Shown here in pieces: positions 24,330 to 31,818 of a DNA stretch of 44,126 bases (position 1 is its first letter; each line of letters begins with the position of its first letter). The position numbers and the translations under genes were made by a program. Location of the stretch: positions 1-44,126 of the forward strand of contig CAZNQG010000012.1 of NCBI GenBank assembly GCA_964575235.1, read 5' to 3'. The DNA comes from SM23-62 sp964575235. Lineage in GTDB: Bacteria; Bacteroidota; Bacteroidia; Bacteroidales; SM23-62. Below the pieces are notes generated by a model that worked only from the letters and a program-made list of their open reading frames with translations, ran no database searches and was not told the DNA's origin.

Positions 24330-26273
24330 TTATTGTGCTGTCAGGATTAGTGATTCGATCATGCTTTCCACCTCATCGTTGGTGTACCCGATCAGATCAA
24401 TGGCATCCTCAGGGCATACCGGGTTGCACATGCCGCATCCCTTGCAACTGGCCTGAATGACTTCGGCAACCTTCCGGCCGTTGCGAGTCTCCATTCTTAT
24501 GGCGTCGAAGGGACAGATGTTCGAGCACAGGTCGCACCAGTTGCATTTTTCCGGGTCGATGTGGGCGATTGTCGGATCCAGCTCGATCTTCTCCTCCCTG
24601 AGCAGGGCATGAGCCTTGGCCACCGCGGAGAGCCCGGATTTGACCGATTCCGAAACGTTTTTCGGTCCCTGGCTTGCCCCGGCGATGAAAATCCCGTCTA
24701 TCACCGTTTCAACAGGCCTTAATTTGGGATGTACCTCGTTGAAAAACCGGTCCCTTCCCAAGGGTGCCTTGAAAAGTTCGGCGGTCTTTTCGTAGCCCGA
24801 AGAGGGGACCATGCCGGTGACAAGCACGAGCAGGTCGGGACGGACTTCGAGTTCCCTCCCCATGGTCAGGAGGTCACGGATCTTAACGGATATCTGCCCG
24901 TCCTGGGTGTCGACCTCCGGCGGGTCATCGTCGTCGAATTTCAGGAAGAGGTCCCCGTTCCTGCAGGCCTCTTCGTAGATCAGTTCGTACTTTCCGTAGG
25001 CCCGGATCTGCCGGTAGAGGTGGATGCATTGCAGGTCCGGATACGATTTCTTCATCTGGACGGATGTATCGAGTGCCGTGGTGCAACATATGCGGGAACA
25101 GTACTTGTTTTCACCTTCGGCCTGGCAGCTCCCCACGCAGTAGATGAATGCGATCTGCCGGACCGCAGGGTCCTTCCATTCTGAGATGGGACCATCCGTG
25201 TCCAGTTTCCGCTTCAGTTCATCCAGGGTTATTACGGCAGGATGTGTGGCATAGCCAAATTCTCCCCGGTCCGGCGCATAGGGATCGAAGCCCGTTGACA
25301 GGATCACGGCTCCGATCTGGACCTGGTGCTGCTTGATGGACTGGGAAGGGTCGATGCAGTCGGCGAATTCTTTCAGGAATTTTTTCTCCGATTCAAGGGC
25401 CGAAATATCCGCGACGGGAATTTCCGGCTTGGCCCCGGGGTATCTGGTATGCACGGCCGGGATCTCCGATTTATAAAAATTGAAGGGATCCGGGATGCGG
25501 ACCGGGCAGGCATCCATGAGTTCCCGGGTCCTCTCATCGCTTGCAGAATCCTTTATGTACCTTGGTTTTTCAATGAAGCTCAGGCTGAAGTTCCCCACAC
25601 TCCCGTTCATGGATTCGAACTCCACCCCGGTGAACAGCTCGATGTTTTCGCTTTCACACACCTCCCGGTACAGCTCATCAACCAATTCCTTCCCGGTTTT
25701 ATCGCTTCCGGTCAGCTTGCCCCACTGGGCGATCCGTCCGCCCACAAAATGATCCCTTTCCAGCAGGTAGACACGGGTCCCCAGTGCTGACAGTCCCAGG
25801 GCGGTCCGCATGCCCGTTACTCCGGCACCGACAACGGCCACTGCATTCTCGGCCTCTATCTCAATGGGATTCAGTGCACGGGCATACTGAACCTTTGAAA
25901 TGCCGGCCAAGACCAGGCGGATGGCCTTTTCGGTAGCCGGCCCGGGCTGGTCCGAGTGCGACCATGAACTCTGTTCCCGTATGTTCACCTGGACATACTG
26001 GTAAGGGTTCAGTCCCGCACGCTTCGCCACGTTCCGGAAGGTAGGCACGTGTAATTTTGGGGAGCAGGAAGCCACGACCAGTCCCTCGAGAGCGTTCTCC
26101 CGGATGTCCTCGATCATTTCCTTCTGGGCTGAATCAGCACAGGCGAACATGGTTATCTTCAGCACATGCACACCCGGTATCCCTGCGACCTCCGCTTTGA
26201 CTTTCTCCACGTCTACCACATCGGAGATGTTCGATCCGCACTGGCAGATGTATACGCCTATTTTTTTACTCAT
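24330..26273 (-). CDS. HdrA/QmoB-like FAD and iron-sulfur protein
   Basis: A 647-residue heterodisulfide-reductase-A-type flavoprotein. The N-terminal domain (about 1-140) has GVYICQCGSNISDVVD with C10 and C12, plus C45 and C70 (VASCSPKLHVPTF). The FAD domain starts AVAVVGAGVTGMRTALGL. YCVGSCQ and YCSRICCTTAL supply further cluster ligands. The C-terminus has two [4Fe-4S] motifs (CNWCDLCSNICP and CKGCGMCNPVCP). In Qmo complexes QmoB is an HdrA fused to an MvhD domain; here the MvhD part is a separate gene at 27593. It overlaps the smaller HdrA gene by four bases (ATGA), so the two are translated together. Electron bifurcation cannot be judged from sequence. Confidence 0.9.
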   Translation of the reverse strand: MSKKIGVYICQCGSNISDVVDVEKVKAEVAGIPGVHVLKITMFACADSAQKEMIEDIRENALEGLVVASCSPKLHVPTFRNVAKRAGLNPYQYVQVNIREQSSWSHSDQPGPATEKAIRLVLAGISKVQYARALNPIEIEAENAVAVVGAGVTGMRTALGLSALGTRVYLLERDHFVGGRIAQWGKLTGSDKTGKELVDELYREVCESENIELFTGVEFESMNGSVGNFSLSFIEKPRYIKDSASDERTRELMDACPVRIPDPFNFYKSEIPAVHTRYPGAKPEIPVADISALESEKKFLKEFADCIDPSQSIKQHQVQIGAVILSTGFDPYAPDRGEFGYATHPAVITLDELKRKLDTDGPISEWKDPAVRQIAFIYCVGSCQAEGENKYCSRICCTTALDTSVQMKKSYPDLQCIHLYRQIRAYGKYELIYEEACRNGDLFLKFDDDDPPEVDTQDGQISVKIRDLLTMGRELEVRPDLLVLVTGMVPSSGYEKTAELFKAPLGRDRFFNEVHPKLRPVETVIDGIFIAGASQGPKNVSESVKSGLSAVAKAHALLREEKIELDPTIAHIDPEKCNWCDLCSNICPFDAIRMETRNGRKVAEVIQASCKGCGMCNPVCPEDAIDLIGYTNDEVESMIESLILTAQ

Positions 26274-27583
26274 GGCAGGCTTTTTAAGTATTTGGCTGTT
26301 TCGGCAGAGGCATTGCTGGCACTCAGGATGGCGTCGGGGATATCCATCGGACCGGAAGCCGTACCCGCCACAAAAACCCCGTCCATTGATGTACGGGAAG
26401 GATGGATCAGTTCATCGGACAGTTCAACGTAATCGTACGCATTGGTGGCCGGTTTTACCGAATCGAAGGCGTCCAGGAAGCTCGTGTTGGGAAGCAGTCC
26501 CACCGAAAGCACGACCAGGTCGTGCTCCGCCTGGGACGGCTTGCCGCCGTTCTCGATGTCTTCATAATGCAGAATCAGGTTCCCGTTCTCCTTCTCGGTG
26601 ATCCTGGCCACCCTGGATTTGACGAATTCCACCCCCATTCCCCGGGCCTGCTCGTAAAATTCCTGGAAACCTTTTCCGAAAGCCCGGATGTCCATGTAAT
26701 AGATTGTAATGTCCGCCATCGGAAGGGCACCCATGGTCAGTTGGGCCTGCTTGATGGAATACATGCAGCAGACCTGTGAGCAGAGCGGGTTGCCCATGGT
26801 ATGGTCGCGCGATCCCGTGCAGAGCAGGTACGCGATGTTGTCCGGCATCTTTCCGTCACCCGGCCTGAGCACAGAGTTGAAGGGCCGGGTGGGGACCAGC
26901 TGCCGTTCCATATGCATGGCGTGCACCACATTCTTGAATTTCCCGTACCCGTACTGTTTCTTGTTTTCGGCATCGAACAGGCGGTATCCGGTAGCAATGA
27001 CCACGCTCTTGGCGGTAACGGGCACGTGGATCTCTTTCTGGGTGAAATCGATGGCATCAGCCGGGCAGACTTTCTCGCAGGCTCCGCACAGGGTGCAATT
27101 ATCGATGTCGATCGTAGCGATCCTTGGCGAGGCTACGCTGAAGGGGATATAAACCGCCTTCCTGCCGACCAGGTCGTACTGGTACTGGTCCCTGACACTG
27201 ACCGGGCATGCATCCTCGCACAACTGGCATCCGGTACAGTCATCCTCCACCACATACCTGGGTTTCTTGACCACCACTCCCCGGTATTGGCCGTCGACCC
27301 TGGCCAGATCCTTTACCTCGCAGTGGGTCATCACGGTTATGTTCGGGTGCCGGACCGTTTCCGACATTTTGGGTGTGGAAATGCAGGCCGCGCAATCCAG
27401 GGTCGGGAACACCTTGCTCAGGTGGATCATTTTTCCCCCGATGGAATAGTCCTTTTCCACCAGGAGGACCCTGAATCCCATGTCCGCAAGGTTCAGGGAA
27501 GCTTCCTCCCCGGCAATTCCCCCGCCGATGACAAGCGTATCGTATGAGAGGGTCTGAGCCTTTTGATTACCGTTTCTGTTCAT
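26270..27583 (-). CDS. HdrA/QmoA-like FAD and iron-sulfur protein
   Basis: A 437-residue HdrA-type flavoprotein without the long N-terminal domain. The dinucleotide fold reads LVIGGGIAGEEASLNLADMG; TLDCAACISTPKM is the HdrA Cys motif; two ferredoxin-like motifs follow (CTGCQLCEDACP and CTLCGACEKVCP); CTGSRD and CSQVCC lie in the second half, and the C-terminal FAD contact is GVFVAGTASGPMDIP. Size and domain content fit QmoA. It is flanked by the MvhD-like gene (9 bases) and the longer HdrA (4-base overlap), so it should form one complex with them. Confidence 0.9.
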   Translation of the reverse strand: MNRNGNQKAQTLSYDTLVIGGGIAGEEASLNLADMGFRVLLVEKDYSIGGKMIHLSKVFPTLDCAACISTPKMSETVRHPNITVMTHCEVKDLARVDGQYRGVVVKKPRYVVEDDCTGCQLCEDACPVSVRDQYQYDLVGRKAVYIPFSVASPRIATIDIDNCTLCGACEKVCPADAIDFTQKEIHVPVTAKSVVIATGYRLFDAENKKQYGYGKFKNVVHAMHMERQLVPTRPFNSVLRPGDGKMPDNIAYLLCTGSRDHTMGNPLCSQVCCMYSIKQAQLTMGALPMADITIYYMDIRAFGKGFQEFYEQARGMGVEFVKSRVARITEKENGNLILHYEDIENGGKPSQAEHDLVVLSVGLLPNTSFLDAFDSVKPATNAYDYVELSDELIHPSRTSMDGVFVAGTASGPMDIPDAILSASNASAETAKYLKSLP

Positions 27584-27592
27584 GGGTTGAAA

Positions 27593-28015
27593 TTATGTTG
27601 CTTCATCGGCATTCTGTTCCTTCATTGCCGAAAGTTCATTGGTAAATGTCTGGATGTGCTTGACGAAGGCTTCGGAGCAGACCGAACAGATGGCTGCCAT
27701 TTTCAGCCGTTTGGGCGGTATTCCCCTTTCCTTCATCAATTGATGGGTTTGGGCAACCAGGTTCCCGGTATTGGTCGTGCATGTTTCACCGTAGGGGCAG
27801 TCCGTGCCGTCCGCTGCGATGAACACCCCGTCGAAGCCTTTTTCAAAGGCATGCAGAATCCACCTGGGCTTGATGCCGCTGGAACAAGGAACGGAAACGG
27901 CATAAGCCCTGGGTGAATAATGCATTTTCAGGAGTCCCGCGAGATCGATGGCAGGATCCGAGATTTTTTCCGTTGAAAAGATCAATATGCTGGGTTGATC
28001 CTGCGGGTTAATCAT
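27593..28015 (-). CDS. MvhD-like iron-sulfur electron-transfer subunit
   Basis: A 140-residue protein of the MvhD/FlpD family, which passes electrons to HdrA. Conserved cysteines are C44 (VSVPCSSGI), C73 and C79 (DGTDCPYGETC), and the pair in AAICSVCSEAFV. QmoB of sulfate reducers carries this domain at its C-terminus; here it stands alone and is separated from the longer HdrA by the shorter HdrA. It is one base after the TusA-like gene, in one operon. Confidence 0.85.
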   Translation of the reverse strand: MINPQDQPSILIFSTEKISDPAIDLAGLLKMHYSPRAYAVSVPCSSGIKPRWILHAFEKGFDGVFIAADGTDCPYGETCTTNTGNLVAQTHQLMKERGIPPKRLKMAAICSVCSEAFVKHIQTFTNELSAMKEQNADEAT

Positions 28016-28016
28016 T

Positions 28017-28268
28017 TTAGCCCTTTTTGAGATAGATCCTGAAATACCCGTCTTCCTCGACCACGCCCAGGTAGTCGTGCCCTTTTTTCTGGGCCCATTT
28101 GGGGATGTCCCTTTTGGTGCCTTCGTCCGCCGACAGCACCTCCATGATCTGGCCGGCGGAAATATTGGCTATTTCTTTCTTTGCAGCCAGCAGGGGACCG
28201 GGACAGGCTGTTCCCCTGGCATCGACCGTTTTGTCCACGGCCATTGCTTTTAATTCATTTGCTTCCAT
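28017..28268 (-). CDS. TusA-family sulfur carrier protein
   Basis: An 83-residue TusA-like protein. The active-site motif is VDARGTACPGPLL, with C22 as the likely persulfide carrier, followed by the family helix and strands to YFRIYLKKG. TusA proteins pass sulfane sulfur to acceptors in tRNA thiolation, molybdenum-cofactor formation or dissimilatory sulfur metabolism. Here it lies between a DsrE-like and an MvhD-like gene, so delivery of persulfide to or from the HdrA-like complex is the natural inference. Confidence 0.9.
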   Translation of the reverse strand: MEANELKAMAVDKTVDARGTACPGPLLAAKKEIANISAGQIMEVLSADEGTKRDIPKWAQKKGHDYLGVVEEDGYFRIYLKKG

Positions 28269-28286
28269 TGCGTTTGATTTTATGGG

Positions 28287-28700
28287 TTAAATAAACAGGT
28301 GCACGTCCGCTTCCTGTGCGGATGTAATGTATTCACCGATTCCGCAGATATCATCCGCAAGCTCGTTGAAATCCTCCAGTTTCTCCCCTCCCCAGATCTT
28401 TCCGGCAAGTCCGCAGACGTGGACCTTCACATTGGTCATTTCCTTGGCTTCCTTGAAGAACTGGAACCAGGTATTCACCTTCAGCCGCTCGAGGGATGCG
28501 AAAAATTCTTCCTTCAGGTGGGACAGTTCGGCGAGGCTTCCCTTTTCATTGACGTTTTCCTTTTTGAATGCACGGGCTCCCATGAGCAGTACAAATACAT
28601 CCACATCCATATCGTCTGCAGCGGCTCCGCTGAGGATGATGCCTGCTGCCGTTAACTTGTCCACGCTGCCCGAAAACAGCGCCATGGTCATTTTTGCCAT
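28287..28700 (-). CDS. DsrE/DsrF-like (DsrE2-type) sulfur-relay protein
   Basis: A 137-residue protein with the DsrE-like Rossmann-type fold: KMTMALFSGSVDKLTAAGIILSGAA at the start, a long insertion with basic and aromatic residues, VHVCGLAGKIWGG with C96, and DDICGIGEY with C119. This fits the COG2210 group (DsrE2-like, often called peroxiredoxin family), which partners TusA in sulfur transfer. It is the first gene of the minus-strand operon that ends at 22914. The membrane-anchored form of DsrE2 is not seen here; this protein is soluble or peripheral. Confidence 0.85.
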   Translation of the reverse strand: MAKMTMALFSGSVDKLTAAGIILSGAAADDMDVDVFVLLMGARAFKKENVNEKGSLAELSHLKEEFFASLERLKVNTWFQFFKEAKEMTNVKVHVCGLAGKIWGGEKLEDFNELADDICGIGEYITSAQEADVHLFI

Positions 28701-28821
28701 AATAGATTAATTTTAAGGTTTACGAATTCACGGTGTAAAAATGAAGATTTTCAATTTCGGTGATCCAACTTCCCGCGTGATATTAGAATGGGTCCTCCTG
28801 TGATTTTGATGCTGAATAGAA

Positions 28822-28852
28822 TGAGAGATTTATCACATTTTCATTATTTTTA
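28822..28852 (+). promoter_or_regulatory. Crp-type operator (28822-28837) and -7-like box (28845-28852) before the Crp/Fnr gene
   Basis: TGAGAGATTTATCACA matches the Crp consensus TGTGA-N6-TCACA at 9 of 10 fixed bases. It precedes TATTTTTA (28845-28852), a near-consensus -7 box about 22 bases from the ATG at 28874. Bound protein here would overlap the promoter, which suggests autorepression. The same site is about 130 bases from the divergent DsrE-like start, so it could also act on the Qmo/Hdr-like operon. No clear promoter was found for that operon in the 173-base gap. Confidence 0.5.
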
Positions 28853-28873
28853 CCCTCGTTTCATAATTTAATC

Positions 28874-29563
28874 ATGCGTGAAGAAGAAATCCGGTGCAAA
28901 GACTGTATGGTAAAATCCATTCCAGCAGGAAAGCTTACAGGGGAACAATTGAATCTGCTCAGCAGCAACTGTGCGCGGATATCATTTAAAAAGGGGGAGA
29001 ACATCATAAAACAGGGTGCTTTCTCGACCAACATCGTATACATTAAATCGGGATTGGTAAAGGAACACATGCGGGGCCCCAACGGCCATGACCAGATCAT
29101 CAAGATCACCAAGGCACCCGCCTACATCGGTGTGCCCTCTGCCCTCGGCGGAAAGATCCACCATTATTCATGCACTGCACTTGAACCGACCAGCGTTTGC
29201 TTTATCGACCTGCATGTTTTCCATGAGTTGATCCTGACCAATCCATATTTCTCAAGGGAGCTGATACTGGGTCTGAGCAAGGACCTGCTGGAACACTTTA
29301 CCCACTCTGTCAACAGGACACAAAAGCAGCTTCACGGCAGCCTGGCCGAGGTATTGCTGTATCTGTCCGACAGAATTTATGGTTCCGATTCCTTTAAAAT
29401 GTCGCTCACCCGGGCTGAACTGGCTGCGATGATCGGGACTACCAGGGAGACGGTAACCAGGATCCTGCATGAGTATACCGAGAACGGAACGATCGGGATA
29501 CAGGGAAAACGGGTCAGCATCATGGATAAGTCAATGCTCCAGCGGATCTCGGATGCAGGATAA
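28874..29563 (+). CDS. Crp/Fnr-family transcription regulator
   Basis: A 229-residue regulator with an N-terminal cyclic-nucleotide-like sensor domain, a long dimerisation helix (about 113-150) and a C-terminal winged helix. The recognition helix reads TTRETVTRIL, keeping R191, E192 and R196 as in E. coli Crp (RETVGR), so a TGTGA-type site is expected, in line with the operator at 28822-28837. Cysteines at 8, 11, 33, 100 and 109 include a C-x2-C near the N-terminus, which could hold an oxygen- or NO-labile cluster as in Fnr. It is divergent from the Qmo/Hdr-like operon and is the likely regulator of it. Confidence 0.92.
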   Translation: MREEEIRCKDCMVKSIPAGKLTGEQLNLLSSNCARISFKKGENIIKQGAFSTNIVYIKSGLVKEHMRGPNGHDQIIKITKAPAYIGVPSALGGKIHHYSCTALEPTSVCFIDLHVFHELILTNPYFSRELILGLSKDLLEHFTHSVNRTQKQLHGSLAEVLLYLSDRIYGSDSFKMSLTRAELAAMIGTTRETVTRILHEYTENGTIGIQGKRVSIMDKSMLQRISDAG

Positions 29564-29577
29564 AGCATCTGGCTGAC

Positions 29578-31158
29578 CTAAAACTCCAGCAGTTTTTCCG
29601 CTTCTTCCCGGTCGCACTCCATGATATAGGGAATGCCGCTGATATCGCTTGCTTCACGGGTCAGGGCGGCGATGTCGTCACGGTTTATATACTCCAGTGC
29701 AAACTTTCGGGACCCGCACATGATCTGCCTCAATCCCTGGCTCAGGCGCTTGATGTAGCTGTACAGGCCGATGGCCCCGGTGGGGATTTCGTCCCAGCGT
29801 TTTCCGTATTTCTGCTGCAGCTCTGGAGACACCTCGAATATCTCATCCTTCCTTCGCCCGAAGCGGGATACGTACACCGGGAGGTCTTCTTTTTCGATGC
29901 ACAGGCCGATGTTTTTACCCACCATGGCGGCGGCCAGGGGAGCCCTGGCCATGCCGATCATCTTGACATAGGGCGCGCCGAGCGCCAGGCCTTTGAAGAT
30001 CTGGTCCTCCATGGTGATGCCGCTTGCAATGGCCGCTGCAGGGATATGTTTGCCTTTTTTATCCAGCACAGCAAGGTAGCGGTAGAAAAGTGACCACAAT
30101 TCGACGGGAGGCACACCCCATTCGTTCATCATGCGCCAGGGACTCATGCCCGTTCCTCCACCGGCGGCATCGACGGTAAGAAGGTCGATCTTTCCTTCCG
30201 ATGCGCAGCGCACGGCCAGTGCGAGGTCCCCGGGCCGGTATGCCCCGGTTTTCAGGAATACGTATTTTGCACCTGCCGAACGAAGTTGCTCCACCCGTTC
30301 CAGGAAGCTCTCGATTTCCACCATTCCCAGGCGGGAATGCCTTTCGAATTCGTGGAAAACGTGCTTATTGAATGCTTCGATCATGTGGGGATCGGTGGGA
30401 TCGGGAAGGACGACATAACCTCTTTCTTTGAGCATCTGTGCCTTCTTTAGGTCCTTGATCTTGACCTCTCCCCCGATGTCCTTGGCTCCCTGTCCCCATT
30501 TAAGCTCCACGATTTCCACGCCCAGTTTCTCGATGGCGTATTCCTGGACCCCCAGCTTCGTGTCTTCGACGTTCGCCTGCAGGGCTATGGCCCCGTATCC
30601 GTTCTGCTGCCATTCCTGAAAGAGCCTGACCCTTTTCTCAAGCTGGGGGGAATGATGCACCCTGCCGTTTTTCAGGGTGGTATCCGGGTCCATGCCGCAT
30701 ACGTTCTCCCCGATGGTAACGATGATGCCCGAAATGGCCGCCCCTATGGCGAGTCCCTCCCAGTTATTCCGGGCGATGTTGGTAGAGCCCAGTCCAGGTA
30801 TTACGATGGGCATTTTAACCTTAATCCCGCCATCGTGTCCGAGGGTCTGGCCGGTTTTTACATTCTCGAACAATGCCTTGTCGGAATCCGCCTCGATCCC
30901 CTGGGCCCCCCTGCAGGTTCCCAGTATGGTAAAGTGGGACAGATCAACCGGGTATTCCTTTTCCGAGGCGGACGAGATGATGCCGAAGGGCTGCGGATAG
31001 ATCACTTCCGGTCCCCTGTAAGCCGATTTTCCGATCTCGCACATGCCGATGCAGCCGTCCACGCAGGTTGCGCACATTCCGCTGATGGGGACGATGGAGT
31101 CTTCGGTCCGGTTCTTGGTCAGGGTTGCTGCTGAAGCGTTTAAGTTTCCGTATTTCAT
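29578..31158 (-). CDS. GltB-type FMN-binding glutamate-synthase domain protein with N-terminal cluster motif
   Basis: A 526-residue protein matching the central FMN/iron-sulfur domain of glutamate synthase (Glu_synthase family), as in archaeal-type GltB or GlxD. The N-terminus has CATCVDGCIGMCEIGKSAY, a likely [4Fe-4S] site. The FMN region is visible as LLTVDAAGGGTGMSPWRMM and AAAIASGITMEDQIFKGLALGA, and a CGSRKFAL stretch lies near the C-terminus. There is no glutaminase domain, no GXGXG domain and no GltD gene nearby. It is the last gene of an operon with NuoE-, NuoF- and NuoG-like subunits, which should supply electrons from NADH. Glutamate formation is possible but not shown; another substrate is just as likely. 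Confidence 0.88.
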   Translation of the reverse strand: MKYGNLNASAATLTKNRTEDSIVPISGMCATCVDGCIGMCEIGKSAYRGPEVIYPQPFGIISSASEKEYPVDLSHFTILGTCRGAQGIEADSDKALFENVKTGQTLGHDGGIKVKMPIVIPGLGSTNIARNNWEGLAIGAAISGIIVTIGENVCGMDPDTTLKNGRVHHSPQLEKRVRLFQEWQQNGYGAIALQANVEDTKLGVQEYAIEKLGVEIVELKWGQGAKDIGGEVKIKDLKKAQMLKERGYVVLPDPTDPHMIEAFNKHVFHEFERHSRLGMVEIESFLERVEQLRSAGAKYVFLKTGAYRPGDLALAVRCASEGKIDLLTVDAAGGGTGMSPWRMMNEWGVPPVELWSLFYRYLAVLDKKGKHIPAAAIASGITMEDQIFKGLALGAPYVKMIGMARAPLAAAMVGKNIGLCIEKEDLPVYVSRFGRRKDEIFEVSPELQQKYGKRWDEIPTGAIGLYSYIKRLSQGLRQIMCGSRKFALEYINRDDIAALTREASDISGIPYIMECDREEAEKLLEF

Positions 31159-31808
31159 GGCTGAATATTTGGTTGGTTTGTAAATTTTTTAAAAGGTGTC
31201 TCTTCCACGCAGGTTTGCAGTTGGCTGCAGCCGCCGCAGAGCGTATTCTCCGGGTTCGGACCGTCGCACCTCAGGTTGCATGCAGGGCATATATACATGC
31301 ATCCCCCGCATTTCCTGCAATCCTCTGAGTTTTCATGGAAGGGGGTTTCGATCTTGATTCTACGGCCCCTGTTCGTCAGCCCGATGGCCTTGGCCATCAT
31401 CTGCTCGTTGCACATTCTTATGCACAGGCCGCAGTAAATGCAGTTTTCCCATTTGGGCTTGAAGCGAACCCTTTTCAGTCCCATTTTGGAGGCAAGGTCC
31501 TGCAGGATCTTTGAAGTCGGGCATTGTGAGATCAGAAGTTCCAGGATGATTTTCCGGGTCTTAATGATCCGTTCGGTGCCGGTATGCACCACAATGCCTT
31601 CTTCCACCGGGTAAGTGCAGGAACTTACGATTTTGGATTTCCCGTTCCTGCTGACCTCTACGATGCACAGCCGGCATCCTCCCCAGGGGGAAAGACCCTC
31701 ATGATGGCAGAGAGTCGGTATATCCAGTCCCAGATAACGTGCTGTTTCCAGGAGCGTCCACCCTTCAGGTGCATCGAATTCGATTCCGTCAATCCTGATT
31801 CTGGGCAT
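31155..31808 (-). CDS. NuoG-N-terminus-like [2Fe-2S]/[4Fe-4S] subunit (HydA/HoxU type, no H-cluster)
   Basis: A 217-residue protein with a plant-type [2Fe-2S] domain (LCHHEGLSPWGGCRLC, then SCTYPV), and two [4Fe-4S] motifs (CIYCGLCIRMC and CRKCGGCMYICP). It then has extra cysteines at the C-terminus (CNLRC and CGGCSQLQTC). This is the N-terminal third of NuoG, HoxU or HydA. The His ligand region of the extra NuoG cluster is not evident, and no hydrogenase H-cluster domain is present. It overlaps the GltB-type gene by four bases, so it is the likely direct electron donor to it. Confidence 0.87.
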   Translation of the reverse strand: MPRIRIDGIEFDAPEGWTLLETARYLGLDIPTLCHHEGLSPWGGCRLCIVEVSRNGKSKIVSSCTYPVEEGIVVHTGTERIIKTRKIILELLISQCPTSKILQDLASKMGLKRVRFKPKWENCIYCGLCIRMCNEQMMAKAIGLTNRGRRIKIETPFHENSEDCRKCGGCMYICPACNLRCDGPNPENTLCGGCSQLQTCVEETPFKKFTNQPNIQP

Positions 31809-31818
31809 CTTATAAAGT

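Noticed and set aside
28799..28837. TGTGAT and ATCACA half-sites as one Crp-type palindrome
   Set aside because: The half-sites are separated by 27 bases, far from the 4-6 bases (between these hexamers) of real sites. The properly spaced site at 28822-28837 is used instead.
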